Of a stretch of DNA of 64,000 nucleotides, positions 12,601 to 41,574 are shown piece after piece. The position numbers were made by a program, and so were the translations under genes. The stretch spans positions 11,012,513 through 11,076,512 of the forward strand of contig CM055739.1 of NCBI GenBank assembly GCA_029465975.1. Direction: 5' to 3'. The DNA comes from Dallia pectoralis. Lineage: Eukaryota; Chordata; Actinopteri; Esociformes; Umbridae. The notes beneath the pieces were generated by a model. That model saw nothing but the letters and a program-made list of their open reading frames with translations. It was not told the origin of the DNA and ran no database searches. Positions within the stretch are counted from its first letter, which is position 1. Each line of letters starts with the position of its first letter.

Positions 12601-15600
12601 CCTCTAATAGTATGCTGGCATCAACATTGGTCCGGTCCACAAAAAAGACGTGATGAAAGCCTCCACGATGCTGGAGCATGACCCACAGTAAGAGACCGTG
12701 CCTTTACTTCCTGTCCCTGTTCATTTCCTTGTTTGGAGCCAGTCACCGTCTCAGTTTGATTGATCCTGCTCTGAAAAATGCTTATCAATTGTGTCCTATG
12801 TTAGGTACGCAACGATCCTGGCGTTCGACGTGAAGGTGGAGAGAGACTCCCAGGAGATGGCTGACAGTCTGGGGGTCAGGGTGTTCAGCGCAGAGATCAT
12901 TTACCATCTGTTTGATGCCTTCACCAAATACAGAGAAGACTACAAGAAGGCCAAGCAGGAGGAGTTCAAGTATGTCAAGTCACCAACCATCTACATGACA
13001 TGACCATGGTCCAAGTGATCCATACTGACATGACCATGGTCCAAGTGATCCATACTGACATGACCATGGTCCAAGTGATCCATACTGACATGACCATGGT
13101 CCAAGTGATCCATACTGACATGACCATGGTCCAAGTGATCCATACTGACATGACCATGGTCCAAGTGATCCATACTGACATGACCATGGTCCAAGTGATC
13201 CATACTGACATGACCATGGTCCAAGTGATCCATACTGACATGACCATGGTCCAAGTGATCCATACTGACATGGCCCTTGTGGTCCAAGTGATCCATACTG
13301 ACATGACCATGGTCCAAGTGATCCATACTGACATGACCATGGTCCAAGTGATCCATACTGACATGACCATGGTCCAAGTGATCCATACTGACATGACCAT
13401 GGTCCAAGTGATCCATACTGACATGACCATGGTCCAAGTGATCCATACTGACATGACCATGGTCCAAGTGATCCATACTGACATGACCATGGTCCAAGTG
13501 ATCCATACTGACATGACCATGGTCCAAGTGATCCATACTGACATGACCATGGTCCAAGTGATCCATACTGACATGACCATGGTCCAAGTGATCCATACTG
13601 ACATGACATGGTCCCCTAGTGGTCCAAGTGATCCATACTGACATGACCATGGTCCAAGTGATCCATACTGACATGACCATGGTCCAAGTGATCCATACTG
13701 ACATGACCATGGTCCAAGTGATCCATACTGACATGACCATGGTCCAAGTGATCCATACTGACATGACCATGGTCCAAGTGATCCATACTGACATGACCAT
13801 GGTCCAAGTGATCCATACTGACATGACCATGGTCCAAGTGATCCATACTGACATGACCCTAGTGGTCCAAGTGATCCATACTGACATGACCATGGTCCAA
13901 GTGATCCATACTGACATGACCATGGTCCAAGTGATCCATACTGACATGACCATGGTCCAAGTGATCCATACTGACATGACCATGGTCCAAGTGATCCATA
14001 CTGACATGACCATGGTCCAAGTGATCCATACTGACATGACCATGGTCCAAGTGATCCATACTGACATGACCATGGTCCAAGTGATCCATACTGACATGAC
14101 CATGGTCCAAGTGATCCATACTGACATGACCATGGTCCAAGTGATCCATACTGACATGACCATGGTCCAAGTGATCCATACTGACATGACCATGGTCCAA
14201 GTGATCCATACTGACATGGCCCTAGTGGTCCAAGTGATCCATACTGACATGACCATGGTCCAAGTGATCCATACTGACATGACCATGGTCCAAGTGATCC
14301 ATACTGACATGACCATGGTCCAAGTGATCCATACTGACATGACCATGGTCCAAGTGATCCATACTGACATGACCATGGTCCAAGTGATCCATACTGACAT
14401 GACCATGGTCCAAGTGATCCATACTGACATGACCATGGTCCAAGTGATCCATACTGACATGACCATGGTCCAAGTGATCCATACTGACATGACCATGGTC
14501 CAAGTGATCCATACTGACATGACCATGGTCCAAGTGATCCATACTGACATGACCATGGTCCAAGTGATCCATACTGACATGACCATGGTCCAAGTGATCC
14601 ATACTGACATGACCATGGTCCAAGTGATCCATACTGACATGACCATGGTCCAAGTGATCCATACTGACATGACCATGGTCCAAGTGATCCATACTGACAT
14701 GACCATGGTCCAAGTGATCCATACTGACATGACCATGGTCCAAGTGATCCATACTGACATGACCATGGTCCAAGTGATCCATACTGACATGACCATGGTC
14801 CAAGTGATCCATACTGACATGACCATGGTCCAAGTGATCCATACTGACATGACCATGGTACAAGTGATCCATACTGACATGACCATGGTCCAAGTGATCC
14901 ATACTGACATGACCATGGTCCAAGTGATCCATACTGACATGACCATGGTCCAAGTGATCCATACTGACATGACCATGGTCCAAGTGATCCATACTGACAT
15001 GGCCCTAGTGGTCCAAGTGATCCATACTGACATGACCATGGTCCAAGTGATCCATACTGACATGACCATGGTCCAAGTGATCCATACTGACATGACCATG
15101 GTCCAAGTGATCCATACTGACATGACCATGGTCCAAGTGATCCATACTGACATGACCATGGTCCAAGTGATCCATACTGACATGACCATGGTCCAAGTGA
15201 TCCATACTGACATGACCATGGTCCAAGTGATCCATACTGACATGACCATGGTCCAAGTGATCCATACTGACATGACCATGGTCCAAGTGATCCATACTGA
15301 CATGACCATGGTCCAAGTGATCCATACTGACATGACCATGGTCCAAGTGATCCATACTGACATGACCATGGTCCAAGTGATCCATACTGACATGACCATG
15401 GTCCAAGTGATCCATACTGACATGACCATGGTCCAAGTGATCCATACTGACATGGCCCTAGTGGTCCAAGTGATCCATACTGACATGACCATGGTCCAAG
15501 TGATCCATACTGACATGACCATGGTCCAAGTGATCCATACTGACATGACCATGGTCCAAGTGATCCATACTGACATGACCATGGTCCAAGTGTGATCCAT

Positions 15601-18600
15601 ACTGACATGACCATGGTCCAAGTGATCCATACTGACATGACCATGGTCCAAGTGATCCATACTGACATGACCATGGTCCAAGTGATCCATACTGACATGA
15701 CCATGGTCCAAGTGATCCATACTGACATGACCATGGTCCAAGTGATCCATACTGACATGACCATGGTCCAAGTGATCCATACTGACATGACCATGGTCCA
15801 AGTGATCCATACTGACATGACCATGGTCCAAGTGATCCATACTGACATGACCATGGTCCAAGTGATCCATACTGACATGACCATGGTCCAAGTGATCCAT
15901 ACTGACATGACCATGGTCCAAGTGATCCATACTGACATGACCATGGTCCAAGTGATCCATACTGACATGACCATGGTCCAAGTGATCCATACTGACATGA
16001 CCATGGTCCAAGTGATCCATACTGACATGACCATGGTCCAAGTGATCCATACTGACATGACCATGGTCCAAGTGATCCATACTGACATGACCATGGTCCA
16101 AGTGATCCATACTGACATGACCATGGTCCAAGTGATCCATACTGACATGACCATGGTCCAAGTGATCCATACTGACATGACCATGGTCCAAGTGATCCAT
16201 ACTGACATGGCCCTAGTGGTCCAAGTGATCCATACTGACATGGCCCTAGTGGTCCAAGTGATCCATACTGACATGACCATGGTCCAAGTGATCCATACTG
16301 ACATGACCATGGTCCAAGTGATCCATACTGACATGACCATGGTCCAAGTGATCCATACTGACATGACCATGGTCCAAGTGATCCATACTGACATGGCCCT
16401 AGTGGTCCAAGTGATCCATACTGACATGACCATGGTCCAAGTGATCCATACTGACATGACCATGGTCCAAGTGATCCATACTGACATGACCATGGTCCAA
16501 GTGATCCATACTGACATGACCATGGTCCAAGTGATCCATACTGACATGGCCCTAGTGGTCCAAGTGATCCATACTGACATGACCATGGTCCAAGTGATCC
16601 ATACTGACATGACCATGGTCCAAGTGATCCATACTGACATGACCATGGTCCAAGTGATCCATACTGACATGACCATGGTCCAAGTGATCCATACTGACAT
16701 GACCATGGTCCAAGTGATCCATACTGACATGACCATGGTCCAAGTGATCCATACTGACATGACCATGGTCCAAGTGATCCATACTGACATGACCATGGTC
16801 CAAGTGATCCATACTGACATGACCATGGTCCAAGTGATCCATACTGACATGACCATGGTCCAAGTGATCCATACTGACATGACCATGGTCCAAGTGATCC
16901 ATACTGACATGACCATGGTCCAAGTGATCCATACTGACATGACCATGGTCCAAGTGATCCATACTGACATGACCATGGTCCAAGTGATCCATACTGACAT
17001 GACCATGGTCCAAGTGATCCATACTGACATGACCATGGTCCAAGTGATCCATACTGACATGACCATGGTCCAAGTGATCCATACTGACATGACCATGGTC
17101 CAAGTGATCCATACTGACATGACCATGGTCCAAGTGATCCATACTGACATGACCATGGTCCAAGTGATCCATACTGACATGACCATGGTCCAAGTGATCC
17201 ATACTGACATGACCATGGTCCAAGTGATCCATACTGACATGACCATGGTCCAAGTGATCCATACTGACATGACCATGGTCCAAGTGATCCATACTGACAT
17301 GACCATGGTCCAAGTGATCCATACTGACATGGCCCTAGTGGTCCAAGTGATCCATACTGACATGACCATGGTCCAAGTGATCCATACTGACATGACCATG
17401 GTCCAAGTGATCCATACTGACATGACCATGGTCCAAGTGATCCATACTGACATGACCATGGTCCAAGTGATCCATACTGACATGACCATGGTCCAAGTGA
17501 TCCATACTGACATGACCATGGTCCAAGTGATCCATACTGACATGACCATGGTCCAAGTGATCCATACTGACATGACCATGGTCCAAGTGATCCATACTGA
17601 CATGACCATGGTCCAAGTGATCCATACTGACATGACCATGGTCCAAGTGATCCATACTGACATGACCATGGTCCAAGTGATCCATACTGACATGACCATG
17701 GTCCAAGTGATCCATACTGACATGACCATGGTCCAAGTGATCCATACTGACATGACCATGGTCCAAGTGATCCATACTGACATGACCATGGTCCAAGTGA
17801 TCCATACTGACATGACCATGGTCCAAGTGATCCATACTGACATGACCATGGTCCAAGTGATCCATACTGACATGACCATGGTCCAAGTGATCCATACTGA
17901 CATGACCATGGTCCAAGTGATCCATACTGACATGACCATGGTCCAAGTGATCCATACTGACATGACCATGGTCCAAGTGATCCATACTGACATGACCATG
18001 GTCCAAGTGATCCATACTGACATGGCCCTAGTGGTCCAAGTGATCCATACTGACATGACCATGGTCCAAGTGATCCATACTGACATGACCATGGTCCCAG
18101 TGATCCATACTGACATGACCATGGTCCCAGTGATCCATACTGACATGACCATGGTCCAAGTGATCCATACTGACATGACCTTGGTCCAAGTGATCCATAC
18201 TGACATGACCATGGTCCAAGTGATCCATACTGACATGACCATGGTCCAAGTGATCCATACTGACATGACCATGGTCCAAGTGATCCATACTGACATGACC
18301 ATGGTCCAAGTGATCCATACTGACATGACCATGGTCCAAGTGATCCATACTGACATGACCATGGTCCAAGTGATCCATACTGACATGACCATGGTCCAAG
18401 TGATCCATACTGACATGACCATGGTCCAAGTGATCCATACTGACATGACCATGGTCCAAGTGATCCATACTGACATGACCATGGTCCAAGTGATCCATAC
18501 TGACATGACCATGGTCCAAGTGATCCATACTGACATGACCATGGTCCAAGTGATCCATACTGACATGACCATGGTCCAAGTGATCCATACTGACATGACC

Positions 18601-20252
18601 ATGGTCCAAGTGATCCATACTGACATGACCATGGTCCAAGTGATCCATACTGACATGACCATGGTCCAAGTGATCCATACTGACATGACCATGGCCCTAG
18701 TGATCCATACAGACATGGCCTTAGTGATCCATACTGACATGGCCCTAGTGATCCATACTGACATGGCCCTAGTGATCCATACAGACATGGCCTTAGTGAT
18801 CCATACAGACATGGCCCTAGTGATCCATACAGACATGGCCCTAGTGATCCATACAGACATGGCCCTAGTGATCCATACAGACATGGCCCAAGTGATCCAT
18901 ACAGACATGGCCCTAGTGATCCATACAGACATGGCCCTAGTGATCCATACAGACATGGCCCTAGTGATCCATACAGACATGGCCCAAGTGATCCATACAG
19001 ACATGGACCTAGTGATCCATACTGACATGGACCTAGTGATCCATAAAGACATGGCCCTAGTAAGGGTCACAACCGGATTAGGCTGTCTGATCCCGTAACA
19101 GTGTCTTTCTCTCTCCACAGGCATGTTGCCGTGTTCCCTGCTAAGTTGAAAATCCTGCCCCAGTTCATCTTTAATTCCAGAGACCCAATAGTCATGGGAG
19201 TCAACGTGGAGGCAGGTGTTCTCCGACAGGGAACCCCACTCTGTGTGCCAGCCAAGGGGGTGAGTGTGTGTGTGTGTGTGTGTTAATCACAGGCTGTGTG
19301 GGCAGCATGGCTTTTATATTGAATTAGGAACCAGTATGACATTGCCTCTCTGCTTCTTCCCGATCAGTTTGTGGACATTGGCATTGTGACCAGCATTGAA
19401 ATCAACCACAAGATGGTGGACAGTGCCAAGAAGGGCCAGGAGATATGTGTGAAGATCGAACCCATCCCCGGAGAGTCTCCCAAAATGTTCGGACGACACT
19501 TTGAGGCCACAGACATCCTCGTCAGTAAGGTACGTCTCCAGAATGAAGGACACGTTGTGTTTCATTAGGGCTTATCAATTGTCGGTGTTTAGCCGCTTAC
19601 CAAACCCGAACGGTGTTCAGGTTTTGGAGTCGGGAATGTAAAGCCTCACACAGCCCACTGATTCAACAAGCTTCCGTTTAAAAGTTACGTGTCAGTCTGG
19701 TTAGTCTGAGTGGGCTTGAGTTTGGAGCCGCCTACCGTTTAACCCAGCCAATCACTGCACTTACATGAATGATGGGTGTGGTCTCGGTGATGATGGTGAT
19801 TTAAAAGGGCCTGCTCAGTGCCCCCTGTGTGTGAAATATCAATGGATTCCTATGAGGAGCTAATATCAATGCTGCTTCCGTATGGAGGGGTTTGATACAT
19901 TTAAGGAACGTCAAGTTACTGAATTATAGCACTTTGGTGCCACGTCATGTGGGATGTTTGTTTGATTAGTTGAAGGTCAATCGAACCACATTTTAGTTAT
20001 CGTTTCTCGGCAATGGGTCTCGTTTATATGTAAGAATGGCGGATCGGTATCGCCTGCACAAGGCTACTAAACTAGAAAGAGGAAAGGGAACTAGGGACTT
20101 GTAAACGTTGTCGTGTGTTTCTCCCCCCCCTTCCCCCACACCAGATCACAAGAGCGTCCATCGATGCCCTGAAGAACTGGTTCAGAGATGACATGGGCAA
20201 ATCTGACTGGCAACTAATCATGGAGCTCAAGAAGACCTTTGAGATCATCTGA
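1536..20252 (+). CDS. eif5b: eukaryotic translation initiation factor 5B (exons 2-22; start exon missing)
   Basis: eIF5B is the cytosolic GTPase that promotes 60S joining to the 48S complex, partnering eIF1A. Exons read by GT-AG boundaries and phase: 1536-1655, 2387-2453, 2554-3220, 3386-3606, 3702-3951, 4091-4168, 4267-4338, 4419-4717, 6819-7037, 7137-7204, 7760-7901, 8036-8167, 8264-8446, 8579-8740, 8851-8982, 12384-12515, 12611-12687, 12805-12969, 19121-19259, 19368-19529, 20145-20252. All phases join, giving about 1,198 residues without exon 1 (human protein about 1,220). GTP motifs GHVDTGKT, GGITQQIGAT, DTPGH, NKID and SAHS are present, and the C-terminus is FEII. No frameshift or premature stop was seen, so the gene looks intact despite very large repeat arrays in introns 11, 16 and 19. 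Exon 1 lies before the window. Identity is near certain; individual boundaries could be off by a few bases. Confidence 0.96.
1666..2266. mobile_element. MITE-like DNA transposon remnant with 20-bp perfect TIRs (eif5b intron 2)
   Basis: The 20 bases GGCTACGTTCACACTGCAGG at 1666-1685 recur as an exact inverted copy at 2247-2266. The similarity continues inward, with gaps, through a CAATTCCGATTTTTT-type segment on both arms. The 600-bp interior has no transposase frame and carries internal echoes of a TCGCATTTGAAAAGATCGGA-type word, twice around 2085-2165. I see no convincing target-site duplication (ttt before, taa after). It is a non-autonomous DNA transposon; the superfamily is not assigned. 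It begins 11 bases after the exon 2 donor. Confidence 0.8.
4722..4953. repeat. CATA tetranucleotide microsatellite, left part
   Basis: Starting 4 bases after the exon 9 donor, the intron becomes an (ACAC)/(ACAT) microsatellite. It holds a pure CATA run of about 65 bp, a TA run, and a complex motif GACACGCACACATACACACA that recurs. The same complex motif reappears at 6349-6790, on the other side of the hAT-type insertion. The two blocks were therefore one array before the insertion. Confidence 0.95.
4954..6289 (+). mobile_element. hAT-type DNA transposon, internally deleted
   Basis: The element runs from TAGGGATG (4954-4961) to the inverted copy CATCCCTA (6281-6288). The subterminal 100-200 bp on both sides are packed with GCATCG / CGATGC words, as in hAT elements, where the transposase binds such repeats. 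Both flanks read ACATACAT, consistent with the 8-bp target duplication of hAT elements, but the surrounding CATA repeat makes this uninformative. The element is about 1.3 kb, too short for a full transposase, and contains only a BED-finger remnant (next entry). It is inserted in eif5b intron 9 on the sense strand. Confidence 0.75.
5338..5609 (+). pseudogene. BED zinc-finger fragment of a hAT transposase
   Basis: From an ATG at 5338 the frame reads MADSESELF, then FKSSVWKHFVFYKRDG and a CKIC pair typical of a BED finger. The frame runs into a stop at 5506-5508. A one-base shift restores TNLTTHLKRRHS, which supplies the expected H-x4-H, followed by about 20 residues to a TGA near 5587. The finger is therefore split by a frameshift and the rest of the transposase is absent. 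This fits a ZBED/hAT-type transposase N-terminus, non-functional. Confidence 0.72.
6290..6790. repeat. CATA / GACACGCACACA complex microsatellite, right part
   Basis: This is the continuation of the array interrupted at 4954. Pure CATA runs alternate with the motif GACACGCACACATACACACA, about eight times, and with TA runs. It ends about 30 bp before the exon 10 acceptor at 6818. Reading frames on both strands across it are Tyr-Met-Cys-Val or His-Thr repeats and are not genes. Confidence 0.95.
6819..8446 (+). CDS. eif5b: eif5b exons 10-14: GTPase (G) domain
   Basis: Exon 10 (6819-7037) carries the P-loop GHVDTGKT and the switch-1 GGITQQIGAT. Exon 11 (7137-7204) carries the switch-2 motif DTPGHESF, whose His is the catalytic residue of translational GTPases. 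The NKID guanine-specificity motif is split by the exon 12/13 junction (NK at 7896-7901, ID at 8036-8041). Exon 14 (8264-8446) holds the SAHS motif after VSLVPT. Every residue needed for GTP binding and hydrolysis is present. Compared with human, the segment before the switch-2 strand has diverged at a few positions but keeps its length. Confidence 0.95.
7235..7752. repeat. 41-bp minisatellite in eif5b intron 11
   Basis: About 12 copies of a 41-bp unit containing GTGTCTGCTTGTGGCGAG, AGAGAGACCCCACC and a CTGCCTCT/CTGCCACT variant; some copies carry extra GA pairs and are 43-45 bp. It begins about 30 bp after the exon 11 donor and ends 7 bp before exon 12, so it fills almost the whole intron. 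The final degenerate unit supplies the polypyrimidine tract of the exon 12 acceptor. Frames on both strands are repeat artefacts. Confidence 0.95.
8579..20252 (+). CDS. eif5b: eif5b exons 15-22: C-terminal domains II-IV
   Basis: Exons 15-16 encode the beta-barrel domain II, including LPGMGTTIDVILING and RGLLLPPPMKELRVK. Exons 17-19 encode domain III and the start of the linking helix (EEKGVYVQASTLGSLEAL, NIGPVHKKDVMKAS, ADSLGVRVFSAEIIYHLFDA). Exons 20-22 encode the second barrel, domain IV, with NSRDPIVMGVNVEAG, GESPKMFGRHFEATDILVSK and the terminal helix ending in FEII, which in this family contacts eIF1A. Intron 16 (3.4 kb) and intron 19 (6.15 kb) are almost wholly minisatellite. The stop is TGA at 20250-20252. 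Confidence 0.95.
8999..12232. repeat. 52-bp minisatellite, about 62 copies (eif5b intron 16)
   Basis: A highly homogeneous tandem array with period 52. Each unit contains GGTTGTACTACACATA, TATAATGACAGGTTAGTGTTA and GGATACATCA. Units differ mainly at three sites: ACTATA, AATATA or AGTATA; AACCTGG or AAGATGG; and GGATACAT or GGACACAT. A few copies carry GAAAGG or GATAGG in place of GACAGG. The array begins about 16 bp after the exon 16 donor and ends about 150 bp before exon 17. Local similarity of neighbouring units suggests recent amplification. Confidence 0.97.
12998..19060. repeat. 30-bp minisatellite, about 190 copies, with a 24-bp derivative at the 3' end (eif5b intron 19)
   Basis: From about 13.0 to 18.69 kb a 30-bp unit (TGACCATGGTCCAAG plus TGATCCATACTGACA) repeats almost without change. 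About ten copies are a 33-bp form with GGCCCTAGTGGTCC in place of the CCATGG segment; one copy near 13610 is scrambled and one near 15592 has a 2-bp insertion. From about 18.69 to 19.06 kb the unit becomes a 24-bp form lacking the GGTCCA block, with CATACAGACATGGCC as its core. The array starts about 28 bp after the exon 19 donor and ends about 60 bp before exon 20. Because 30, 33 and 24 are multiples of three and the units lack stops in several frames, the array produces spurious frames of up to about 2,000 residues. Confidence 0.98.
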
Positions 20253-21320
20253 ACAGACTGACGCCTCCATCTCATCAGACGGCCACCGACCCACTTACCC
20301 GCTCACACACACACGCACACACACGCTCTCACACACACACACAACACTGATCATGTGGCACGTGATCAAAGATATACATACACACACATTCATAAATGGG
20401 GAGAGTTGTGTGTGTGGCACTATTCCCACTTCTCCCCCTGCTCATCCCCTCTGGTGGGTTGTGTGTGTGTGGGGGGGGGGGGGTTGTTAGCAAATAAAAA
20501 GATGACAGTGTTTTTCTGTGAGAAACCAAAACCTTCCCACTGTTGTTAACAGTGACAGTTTAGACAGCATCGACACACTATTCCAACGTGCCTGTACTTC
20601 AGAATCATCTTGAATTGTATTTTTCTTTTTGCCACTCTCCACGTCCAGCTGCTGCCTGTGTTTTCCCAGTGTATTCACACTCTGTTCTGGCTGGGTGAGA
20701 CGTTTGAGGGCATCGGTGGGCGTGTAATGAACTGAGTCTGGCGTCACCGGAGGTGTAGAGCTACGGCATTCAGGAAACCGGTTTGGACATTTCAGGTTTC
20801 CAAAGGTGAAGTCGCAAGACAACGACGGTCCACTGAGAATGCAAATTAGTCTCCTTTTGACGCGTCCAGCGTCGCCGCGAGAGTTTGGCAAGATATGTAA
20901 ATCTGGCAGGTTCTGGGGGAGCTGTATACCGCTGGCCTGGGTAAATTAGAGCGGCAGAGTGGACATGCTTACCAGAAGTTTTAGACGTCTGAATAATATT
21001 GTCAAGTGTTTTCTCTTATCTTGAATGCAGTTATGTTATGGGTTTTTTAAACAGTGTCCCCGCCATCTGAAAGAACCCATCGCCAGCCCCCTCTCGTCAG
21101 TGCCGTTTGACTGGTGCCTGAGGACGTTTGTTTTTTACCATTAATGGAAACGAGGCAGTCCCGTGTACTTGAGTTTGCTATGTTAACGATAAAAAATTAA
21201 GATCAATAAAGAAATTGCATATTTATAGAAGTGTCCGGCCCTGCCCTCTGCATTTTCTTGTTGTATATTTTGGATTATGAGATTAATGGAAATTTTGAAA
21301 AATAAAGCTCAAGTGCTACT
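20253..21320 (+). other. eif5b: eif5b 3' UTR
   Basis: Sequence after the TGA runs to two AATAAA signals (next entry). It includes a CA-rich run (about 20304-20344), a TG and poly-G run (about 20459-20483), and U-rich sequence. No other gene is apparent. Confidence 0.7.
21205..21306 (+). terminator. eif5b: polyadenylation signals of eif5b
   Basis: Canonical AATAAA hexamers lie at 21205-21210 and 21301-21306, about 0.95 and 1.05 kb after the stop codon. Both are followed within 20-50 bp by T/GT-rich sequence. Either could define the mRNA end. No other candidate lies closer to the stop except an AATAAA at 20492-20497 next to the poly-G run, which could give a shorter transcript. Confidence 0.65.
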
Positions 21321-21592
21321 TGTCCTGGTTTCCTTTGCTGTTATTAGTGACTTCCATTTCTCTTGTTTCAGTTCACCATTTCAGTGTTAACATGCGTAAA
21401 TATTATTGTATCTGCTCTTGATACACTCAATAGTATAATATGAACTCAGATAGGTTGGTCTGCTATATTTTCGTTCCCGGTTATAATTGTCTTCCGTGTT
21501 TCACCAACATGAACTGTAAAGGGGAAGATGCATGTTATGTTGTTGCATGTATAATATACGTAAATAATGAAATCACCTGCGCTTCTGTAAAT

Positions 21593-21611
21593 GTCAGGCA
21601 GGGGGCGCTAC
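21593..21611 (+). promoter_or_regulatory. CTCF-core-like motif between eif5b and arhgef7
   Basis: The bases CAGGCAGGGGGCGCTAC contain the AGGGGGCGC core of the vertebrate CTCF motif, with two mismatches in the 5' part of the consensus. The site lies about 300 bp after the eif5b poly(A) signal and about 650 bp before the arhgef7 start codon. That is a plausible place for a boundary between two head-to-tail genes. This is a motif match only. Confidence 0.4.
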
Positions 21612-22254
21612 ATTTAGTGTAAATACATATACACACATACATGTATATTTGTGTGTCTTTATTTATATTTATAAATATATATATATATATTTAAAGTAAA
21701 GAAATTATATATTGGAGATGGAGATAATTTGTAAGCAGAGCTTGGTATGGAAAACTAATTTTGATACCTAAGTAAATAAGTATATCCAACAAAAATCATC
21801 AGCTTTGAAATACAGTACTCCTACACTTATTGTCAATAATTGTAACATAATCTACGTAACTATTGACCTAGGACTGGTCGGCAGCTTCACGGAACATGAT
21901 TTGGGTCAAATATGAATCGGCCAACAGGGGGACAGTAAAGCAGCCATAGTTTCACATGTAGGCTGACGTGATGTCATTTGCTGGAACATTTCGTGGCGAA
22001 ACATTTGGACCGTGGTGGTCATTTGACAGTCAACCATATAGGAGACAAAAGATACGAAATAAACAGCCTGTAAGTTTTAGGCAGAAAGCAGATGTGCGCG
22101 CATCCCTCCAAAACGCGCACCTATGTTATTCTCATGCGTAGCAATAGGCTTTTATTTGGGATAGGCTGTTCACATATTGTTCCTGGTTACATTGCGCTTC
22201 TCCGAAATACATCCCAGGATTAGATTGGGTGAATGATTTCGAAATAACAGTGCA

Positions 22255-40068
<17,814 letters not shown>

Positions 40069-41560
40069 GTACTCCGGGATGAGACCGCATCGTCATCCGC
40101 CGCCACTAGGCCAGTCGCCCACCAAGCCATTGGACCGGAAGACTGTGAACTGAAATACTGGAAGACTGAACATTCAGTCAGCGTTGAGGAGGACTTAACG
40201 TGGTCCAAAGTGGAAACAGTCAGTTAAAATGCTACATGGCGTCCCTGAATCACTTTGCGTCGTGGATGTCGAACCAAACGTCTTTGTTCATCTCGAATTT
40301 GAAGGAGGACAGAACAGTGGTTTAGAGACTGTTTGTCCGTCCGTCTGCCCAAACGACTGATATGTTATTCCGGGTGCATCTCAACAGTGGCTTCCTCTAC
40401 CTCCACTTTTCTGCACTGACCTGAAGATGGGGGGAAACCAAGTGCAGATTTCTGTCACCGATCCAGTGCGTAAACATTCTCGATAAAGGAAAAGAAGAAC
40501 GTTTCGACTATTGAGATCGTTTCTTCGGCACGTAGAGCACGTAGTCTCAGGAAATCCACACTACAGGCTGTGACTGCCGTCTTAGTAGTCATCTCTGCCT
40601 TCTCTACTGTATCTGAGGCAGGTCTTTGCGACCTAAAATGGAATCTCCTCTTACCTGTTTGGTTTTTCGGTAGAGGCAACTGTAAACAATAGCATATAGC
40701 GTACCCAGAGGAGTTTAACAGATGGGGATTTAGTCACTGCCTGCTCACCCTGCTTCAAAGCTCGTCTTAACACCAACCCCCCACACATTCCTCTGAGCCT
40801 TGCTTCCTATGGCCAACACCCACAATGGGATATAATCTACTCTCTCGCGATTTTCTTCTATAGAAACCTCAGCAATATAATACTCGAAAGTTTTCAGGGA
40901 ATCTGTCTGATTTTGGTAGGTTTTTTTCTGAATGGTTTTTATTTGGTCGTGAATGACTCTTTTGTTGTTTTGCATATTTCACCCGACGATGCAATATCTG
41001 AAAATGTTTTGCTACTTAACGCTTTTTTTTACCTTTTGTCACCTAACAGAATACTTTGTACAGGAAATAACACAGCATGCCTATTTGATGTCATGTAATG
41101 TGCCTTGAGAATAATATTCCACGATATTGGCGTACATTTCTGACATTTGTACCATTCCTTAAATATTCTAATGCAATGATAACACTGAAAACACTAAAGA
41201 GGTTACTTATATATCTATTCAAGATTCTATATTGTGTCTGTATTTAAATGAAACGTGTTTACAATGGTATTGTGGACTCTTTAAATCACAAGAAACCTCC
41301 CCATTCCATTCCATCCCTGTATTTATATTATCTCGCAATCTTTCTTAATTTTTGTCATTGTCTCGGTGGATTAAACCAGTTCACTAAACCACATAACTCT
41401 TTTGTCGTTAGTTGCACTTTTACTGCTGTTGTTGACTGACAATTAATTTTAATTCTGAATTTGAAACTGAAATTCTGGTTGTGATTGTTTTTCTCATCTA
41501 TAGAAATATTGGAATTGCAATCAATTTCTTGAAGTGTAATGGAATTAACCCAAAAAGATG
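40069..41560 (+). other. arhgef7: arhgef7 3' UTR (extent uncertain)
   Basis: Unique sequence following the TGA, increasingly T-rich, with no other gene. An ATTAAA lies near 41370, just before the 43-bp repeat; the next AATAAA hexamers are at 43497-43502 and 44484-44489, beyond the minisatellite. The true mRNA end cannot be decided from sequence. Confidence 0.5.
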
Positions 41561-41574
41561 CATTGTTGTGCAAG

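Noticed and set aside
12516..12804. Possible C/D-box snoRNA in short eif5b introns (TGATGA near 12562, TGATTGA/CTGA near 12760)
   Set aside because: No matching D box at a suitable distance in one case and boxes too close in the other; no flanking stem.
12975..19124. Reading frames of 2,049, 1,069, 1,168 and 658 residues on both strands
   Set aside because: They consist only of the 30/33/24-bp repeat read in different frames, lie inside an eif5b intron, and are open on both strands at once because the unit length is a multiple of three.
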